NCBI RefSeq assembly: GCF_020179835.1 | Contig: NZ_JAIUDA010000002.1 | Coordinates: 186,001-250,000, forward strand | Direction of reading: 5' to 3' | Source of the DNA: Pantoea sp. alder81 | GTDB taxonomy: Bacteria; Pseudomonadota; Gammaproteobacteria; Enterobacterales; Enterobacteriaceae | Length of the DNA: 64,000 nt | Shown: piece by piece, positions 59,777-64,000 of the stretch | Numbering within the stretch: the stretch's first letter is position 1 | Layout: each line of letters opens with the position of its first letter | Translations under genes and position numbers: made by a program | Notes under the pieces: model-generated | Databases searched by the model: none | What the model was told of the DNA's origin: nothing | Seen by the model: only the letters and a program-made list of their open reading frames with translations

Positions 59777-61890
59777 TGCGCGCATCGCTGCAACATCTGT
59801 TAACCCACCGCCTGCTGTGGAGCCTGATTGGTGTCACGGCCTTAAGCTGTGTGCTGTGGATGCTTGGGCCGCTCTGGACCTGGGGAGACACGCGCCCGCT
59901 TGAGCCGGTGTTTCCTCGTCAACTGCTGGTCGGTTTGCTGTTCTTCTGCTGGGTGTTGTTCCAGTTTATCCCTGCGATTTGGCGTGGCTGGTTTAACAGC
60001 AAACTCCTGAACCGTTTGCAGGAGATGAGTCAGGAGGAGCTGTCCGATCGCCAGGCTACCGATACGCTGCTGTCTCAGCGATTCAGCGAAGCCGCCCTGC
60101 GCCTGAAACGCACGCAGTTTGGCCGCCGCCATCAGCAGAGCTGGCTGGCACGTTTTCAGAGCCACTATCTCTATCAGCTTCCCTGGTACGTGATTATTGG
60201 TGCGCCTGGTGCGGGAAAAACCACCGCCCTGCTCAATGCCGGACTGGAGTTTCCACTGACCGATAGCCTCGGTAAAGCGGCCATTCGCGGCGTCGGCGGC
60301 ACTCGTCACTGCGACTGGTGGTTCACTGACAGCGCGGTGATGATTGATACTGCAGGGCGTTATGCTTTGCAGGAGAGCCAGCGCGCACGTGATGGCGCCG
60401 AGTGGCAGAGTTTCATCAACCTGTTAAAACGCTATCGCACCCGACAGCCGATCAACGGTGTGATCATGACCATTAGCGTCGCCGACCTGCTCACCGATTC
60501 CGCGGAAGCGCGCCACGCGCAGGCCAGCGCATTGCGTAGCCGCATGCAGGAGTTACACCAGCAAACCGGTATCCATTTCCCGGTGTATGTGATGGTCACC
60601 AAGACCGATCTTCTGAAAGGTTTTTTAAGCTTTAACGAAGGCCTGAGCAAACCGCAGCGCGACGCCATCTGGGGATTCACCTTCCCCTGGGAGCCCGGCA
60701 AACCGCACAAAGATGACTGGCATAATAGTTTTAGCCAGCAATATCAGCGATTAGAACAGCGCCTGCAGCAGCAACTGCCCACGGTGATGGCGAATGAACG
60801 CGATCTCACCCTGCGTGCTGACTGTTTCCTGTTCCCACAGGAGTTCAGTTCATTACGACCGTTGCTGAACGAGTACCTGGATGTGGTGTTCTCGCGCCAC
60901 GAGGATGAGATTGCCTGGTCAGCGCGCGGCTTATTCTTTACCAGCGGGACTCAGGAAGGCTTACCGTTTGATCGCATCATGGGCGAACTGAACCGTAAGC
61001 TGCAGTTGCCGCATACCGGTGAAAGTAGCCTCTCCACCTGGGATAGCGTCACCCGTAACAACCCCATACCCGGAAATAAAGGTCAGAGCTTCTTTATACG
61101 CGACCTGCTGAGCGATTTGGTGTTCCGCGAAAGTGGCCTGGCGGGCAGTAACCGTCACTGGGAGTATCGCAACCGCCTGTTCCACTGGATTGGCTACGGT
61201 GCATTGACCGGCGCACTACTCTTGCTCTCCGGTTTATGGCTGGCCAGCTATTTCCAAAACCAGCATTACCTTGACCAGGTCACTGCACGTATCGAGCCGA
61301 TTACCCGCCAGAGTCAGCAGGTGATCCATCAGCCAGCCGATAATATCTTTGATCTGCTACCCTTCTTAAATAACCTGGTGAAGTTGCCGTTGTCGGAGCG
61401 CTTTTCCCTCGACAATCCACCGCTTAGCATGCGCGTGGGACTCTATCGTGGTAACCAGGTAAGCGATGCGGCATGGGTGCTTTATCAAAATGCGCTTAAG
61501 TCTTTGCTGCTACCGCGCGTCGCCCAGCAAATCACCAATTTGCTGCGTAACGACCCCGGTAATGACAATGAATACAGCCGTAACGCGCTGCGTGCTTACC
61601 AGATGTTGTATCAGCCGCGCAATTACGACGGCGAATTCCTGCGTGGCTGGCTGATGCAGAACCTGCAACGTAACCTGCCTGATGATGTCAGCGCACGGGA
61701 TTTGCAGCAGCTTGACTGGCACCTCAGCCAGCTGCTGGATCAGCAGATTCAGTCGTCTCCCTATGCGCGAGATAACGCATTGATGATGCGCAAGCTTGCA
61801 GAAAATCTGAAAAATGCCGGTGAGAATGGCAGTTCGCTGGCGATCGCGCCTCAGCGGGTTTCGCAGCGATTGACCGGACACAGTGAGTAA
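59776..61890 (+). CDS. tssM: TssM (IcmF) lacking the usual C-terminal periplasmic domain
   Basis: 704 residues from the ATG at 59776 (GGGAGG 6-7 nt upstream; GTG at 59773 is less likely). Two N-terminal spans (about 14-31 and 50-68), a cytosolic NTPase-like domain with Walker A IGAPGAGKTT at 141-150, DTAGRY and TKTD, then a third span near 470-492 (LTGALLLLSGLWLAS). The frame ends at SQRLTGHSE where full TssM proteins (usually 1100-1300 residues) continue for some 400 periplasmic residues that bind TssJ. tagF follows after 13 bp, so there is no leftover C-terminal sequence: it is a deletion or natural short form, not a point frameshift. Confidence 0.85.
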   Translation: MRASLQHLLTHRLLWSLIGVTALSCVLWMLGPLWTWGDTRPLEPVFPRQLLVGLLFFCWVLFQFIPAIWRGWFNSKLLNRLQEMSQEELSDRQATDTLLSQRFSEAALRLKRTQFGRRHQQSWLARFQSHYLYQLPWYVIIGAPGAGKTTALLNAGLEFPLTDSLGKAAIRGVGGTRHCDWWFTDSAVMIDTAGRYALQESQRARDGAEWQSFINLLKRYRTRQPINGVIMTISVADLLTDSAEARHAQASALRSRMQELHQQTGIHFPVYVMVTKTDLLKGFLSFNEGLSKPQRDAIWGFTFPWEPGKPHKDDWHNSFSQQYQRLEQRLQQQLPTVMANERDLTLRADCFLFPQEFSSLRPLLNEYLDVVFSRHEDEIAWSARGLFFTSGTQEGLPFDRIMGELNRKLQLPHTGESSLSTWDSVTRNNPIPGNKGQSFFIRDLLSDLVFRESGLAGSNRHWEYRNRLFHWIGYGALTGALLLLSGLWLASYFQNQHYLDQVTARIEPITRQSQQVIHQPADNIFDLLPFLNNLVKLPLSERFSLDNPPLSMRVGLYRGNQVSDAAWVLYQNALKSLLLPRVAQQITNLLRNDPGNDNEYSRNALRAYQMLYQPRNYDGEFLRGWLMQNLQRNLPDDVSARDLQQLDWHLSQLLDQQIQSSPYARDNALMMRKLAENLKNAGENGSSLAIAPQRVSQRLTGHSE

Positions 61891-61903
61891 TGGTGAGGTA
61901 ACA

Positions 61904-62602
61904 ATGGCGACGCACACCGCGCCGGGTTGGTACGGCAAATTGCCGGCCACCGGTGATTTCCTGCGCCAGCGCCTGAGTGAGAATACCGTGACGCCCTGGA
62001 GCCATTGGTTTCAACAGGGGCTCATGCACTGGCATCAGCAACCCGATGCCACCACTCAGCTGTTTCTGCGCGCACCCGTCTGGAATTTTGTTTTGCCGCT
62101 GTCGCCGCTGCGTCAGCAGGTACAGATGGGCTGTTTGCTGCCCTCGTGTGATCGCGTGGGGCGCACCTGGCCGTTGCTGGCACTGCGCAGCTTTCCGATC
62201 AGCCACTGGCACAGCGCGCAACTGGCGATGTCGGGTGAATGGTTCCAGGATCTGGGCTCGCTGCTGTTGCGCGGCGTCCGTGACCGGCTGAATCCCGATG
62301 CGATGGAGCAGCAGATGCAGCGCGTGACGCCGCTGATGGTCCCGGAAAATCAGCGCAGCGACATTATGGATGTGATTGGTTTTGATGATCTGCCCTGCAC
62401 GCTGAGCTGGCGTGAAGTGGCGGACAAATTTGATCCTCAGCAGCACATTAGCTACTGGTGGAGTAATCGCAGTGACGGTTTTGCCCACGCCACACATAAA
62501 CACAGTGGGCCGCTCACCGCGCAACTTTTTGCGTTACTGTTTAACCCGGCGGCAGGTGCACAGCCGGGACGCAACGGCCTCTATCCACCCATGTTTGAAT
62601 AG
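61904..62602 (+). CDS. tagF: TagF, T6SS-associated regulator
   Basis: 232 residues from the ATG at 61904 (GAGGTAACA upstream); the frame is open 7 codons further but would overlap tssM. Family start APGWYGKLPATGDFLRQRL is clear, as are GCLLPSCDRVGRTWPLLAL and the ending RNGLYPPMF. In Pseudomonas TagF holds the T6SS off through the FHA protein, acting together with the threonine-phosphorylation pathway. It precedes tagH and a PP2C gene, which fits. Confidence 0.9.
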   Translation: MATHTAPGWYGKLPATGDFLRQRLSENTVTPWSHWFQQGLMHWHQQPDATTQLFLRAPVWNFVLPLSPLRQQVQMGCLLPSCDRVGRTWPLLALRSFPISHWHSAQLAMSGEWFQDLGSLLLRGVRDRLNPDAMEQQMQRVTPLMVPENQRSDIMDVIGFDDLPCTLSWREVADKFDPQQHISYWWSNRSDGFAHATHKHSGPLTAQLFALLFNPAAGAQPGRNGLYPPMFE

Positions 62603-62635
62603 GCCGCAGCGTTTTCCTTGTTAACAGGATGACTC

Positions 62636-63751
62636 ATGCAATTTACCATTGTGCAGTGCAATACGGATGTGCCAGCAAAGACGGTCGCTTTTAAGCCGCC
62701 TGGGGGAACCATTGGCCGCAGCCAGGATAACGATCTGGTGTTGCCTGACGAATCACGTGCTATTTCTCGCTTGCAGGCGTTGGTGCATATCTCCCCGGAA
62801 GGCGAGTGCCGCCTGACCAATCAGGGTAGCGTGACCTCGGTAGTACTGAACGGCGTGGCACTGCAGCGCGGTTCACAAGTACAACTCCAGCATGGTGATG
62901 CGCTACAAATCGGCGATTATGGTCTTGAAGTGCGCGATCCTGCCTGCCAGAGCACCCAGCAGGATGACCCGCTTGCGTTCTTCGCGGACAGCGCTGCCGA
63001 TCCTCTCGGCATGCAGCAGCCATTCGAGGTTGTGCCGGAAGCCACTGCGGCGCGTCAGGAGCGCCGAACTGACCCACGACTGGGCATCGATCCGCAAAGT
63101 GATGCACCTGCCGTACCCGCCACCTTACCTCAAGCCGATCAGGACAAACTGCTGGCCGCACTGCTGGAAGGTATGGGGCTGAATAATGGCCACCACACGC
63201 CGATCACCGAAGAGCAAATGCGCGTGACTGGTCGCATGCTGAGCCTGTTCTCGCAAGGCACAGTTGCCCTGCTCTCTTCGCGCTCGATCCTCAAACGCGG
63301 CGTGAAAGCCGACATGACGATGATCCTCAATGAGGCGAACAATCCGTTTAAGATTTTGCCTTCGGGTAAAACGGTGTTGATGCAGATTTATCAGAGTCAG
63401 ATGCCCGGTTTTATGCCGCCAGAAGCCGCGGTGCGTGATGCACTGGTGGATTTGCAGGCGCATCAGCTGGGGATGATTGCCGGTATTCGCGCCATCATTG
63501 CGGCGATGCTGCAATCCTTCAATCCGCAACGCCTGGAAGAAGAAGCACGCAAAGATGGCGTGTTGCCTAAGCTGCCCTTTAACAGTGGACGCAAAGCCGC
63601 ATTGTGGGATTACTTCTCACGCCACTACCAGCGCACCGCAGGCGAAATTGAAGATGACTTCCACACCCTGTTCGGGGAAGCCTTCCTGCATGCCTATGAC
63701 ATGGAAGTGAATCAGTATAAAGATTCCCAGACACGGACTGAAGACGCATGA
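62636..63751 (+). CDS. tagH: TagH, FHA-domain T6SS scaffold (Fha)
   Basis: 371 residues from the ATG at 62636 (AGGATGACTC upstream). N-terminal FHA domain (about 20-95) with phosphothreonine-binding residues in GGTIGRSQDNDLVLPD and ISRLQALVH. After a Pro/Gln/Asp-rich linker, a C-terminal VI_FHA domain (about 185-360) has LLEGMGL, RMLSLFSQGTVALLSSR and LPFNSGRKAALWDYFSRHYQRT. The FHA protein is phosphorylated by a PpkA-type kinase to start assembly; no kinase gene is in the window. Overlaps the PP2C start (ATGA). Confidence 0.93.
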   Translation: MQFTIVQCNTDVPAKTVAFKPPGGTIGRSQDNDLVLPDESRAISRLQALVHISPEGECRLTNQGSVTSVVLNGVALQRGSQVQLQHGDALQIGDYGLEVRDPACQSTQQDDPLAFFADSAADPLGMQQPFEVVPEATAARQERRTDPRLGIDPQSDAPAVPATLPQADQDKLLAALLEGMGLNNGHHTPITEEQMRVTGRMLSLFSQGTVALLSSRSILKRGVKADMTMILNEANNPFKILPSGKTVLMQIYQSQMPGFMPPEAAVRDALVDLQAHQLGMIAGIRAIIAAMLQSFNPQRLEEEARKDGVLPKLPFNSGRKAALWDYFSRHYQRTAGEIEDDFHTLFGEAFLHAYDMEVNQYKDSQTRTEDA

Positions 63752-64000
63752 AAATGATGTTTGCCAGCCGCTGTCAGCAAGGATTGCGCGATGAAAATCA
63801 AGACCGCACCGGTGCTGAACTCGATGAACACAAAGCCTGCTTTTTAGTGTGCGATGGTGTGGCTGGATTACCTGGTGGTGATAAAGCGGCACAACTCGTA
63901 CGGGATACATTGCTGAAGCAGTTGCACAACATTTCGACGTTTACTCCCGAAAGCACCCGCGCAGCGATTGAACACTGCCAGCAGGTGCTACTTGAGGCGC
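63748..64000 (+). CDS. pppA: PppA-type PP2C phosphatase, N-terminal part
   Basis: The frame runs off the window end; 84 codons are visible from the ATG at 63748. It starts MKMMFASRCQQGLRDENQDR, with RDENQDR carrying the first PP2C metal Asp, then FLVCDGVAGLPGGDKAAQLV, the second metal motif (the usual DGMGG is DGVAG). PppA reverses FHA phosphorylation and shuts the T6SS down. It overlaps tagH by 4 bp, so the two are translationally coupled. Confidence 0.85.
   Translation, partial: MKMMFASRCQQGLRDENQDRTGAELDEHKACFLVCDGVAGLPGGDKAAQLVRDTLLKQLHNISTFTPESTRAAIEHCQQVLLEA

Overview
The window reads as a chromosomal segment of a member of the Enterobacterales, most likely an Erwiniaceae close to Pantoea or Erwinia. 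Protein lengths and motifs match Escherichia coli orthologues almost one for one over the first ~45 kb, and gene order follows the E. coli letB-to-flhB region with lineage-specific replacements. No tRNA, rRNA, CRISPR array, insertion sequence or phage gene was seen. The genus is an inference from gene content and order.

Region 1 (1-14 kb) holds the 3' end of letB, rsmF, the phosphatase gene pphA, several small or orphan genes, the stationary-phase small RNA SdsR, the copper genes copC-copD-yebY, holE, exoX, ptrB, yebE, purT (with a PurR box) and eda. The Entner-Doudoroff dehydratase gene edd, which sits between eda and zwf in E. coli, is absent; a small membrane-protein gene occupies its place.

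Region 2 (14.5-33 kb) holds zwf and hexR, divergent around a HexR operator, then pykA, an MdfA-like drug exporter, lpxM, mepM, znuA and znuCB divergent around a Zur box, ruvAB, ruvC, yebC, nudB, aspS, yecE and cmoAB. The LexA box in front of ruvAB is also a perfect hairpin with a T-run that could end the ruvC transcript.

Region 3 (34-45.5 kb) is a lineage-specific block (LysE-family exporter, gldA, exported orphan, cutC, MalY/PatB-type lyase, yecM), then a 40-residue membrane peptide, argS and flhBAE. The chemotaxis genes that precede flhB in E. coli are not there.

Region 4 (45.5-57.5 kb) is a complete Klebsiella-type nitrate/nitrite assimilation cluster on the minus strand: nasR, nasF, nasE, nasD, a fused nasC-nasB gene, nasA and a siroheme-type cobA. 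In front of nasF the control elements can be read directly: an NtrC site, a sigma-54 promoter, an ANTAR-type hexaloop hairpin and an intrinsic terminator. Nitrate would be imported by NasFED, reduced to nitrite by NasA with NasC electrons and to ammonium by the siroheme enzyme NasB, with CobA supplying the siroheme precursor.

Region 5 (58-64 kb) is the start of a type VI secretion locus on the plus strand: an SH3-type lipoprotein, tssL with a peptidoglycan-binding domain, a tssM that stops before the usual periplasmic C-terminal region, tagF, the FHA gene tagH and the start of a PP2C phosphatase gene. The short TssM beside a non-TssJ-like lipoprotein is the most unusual architecture in the window; the fused NasCB is second.
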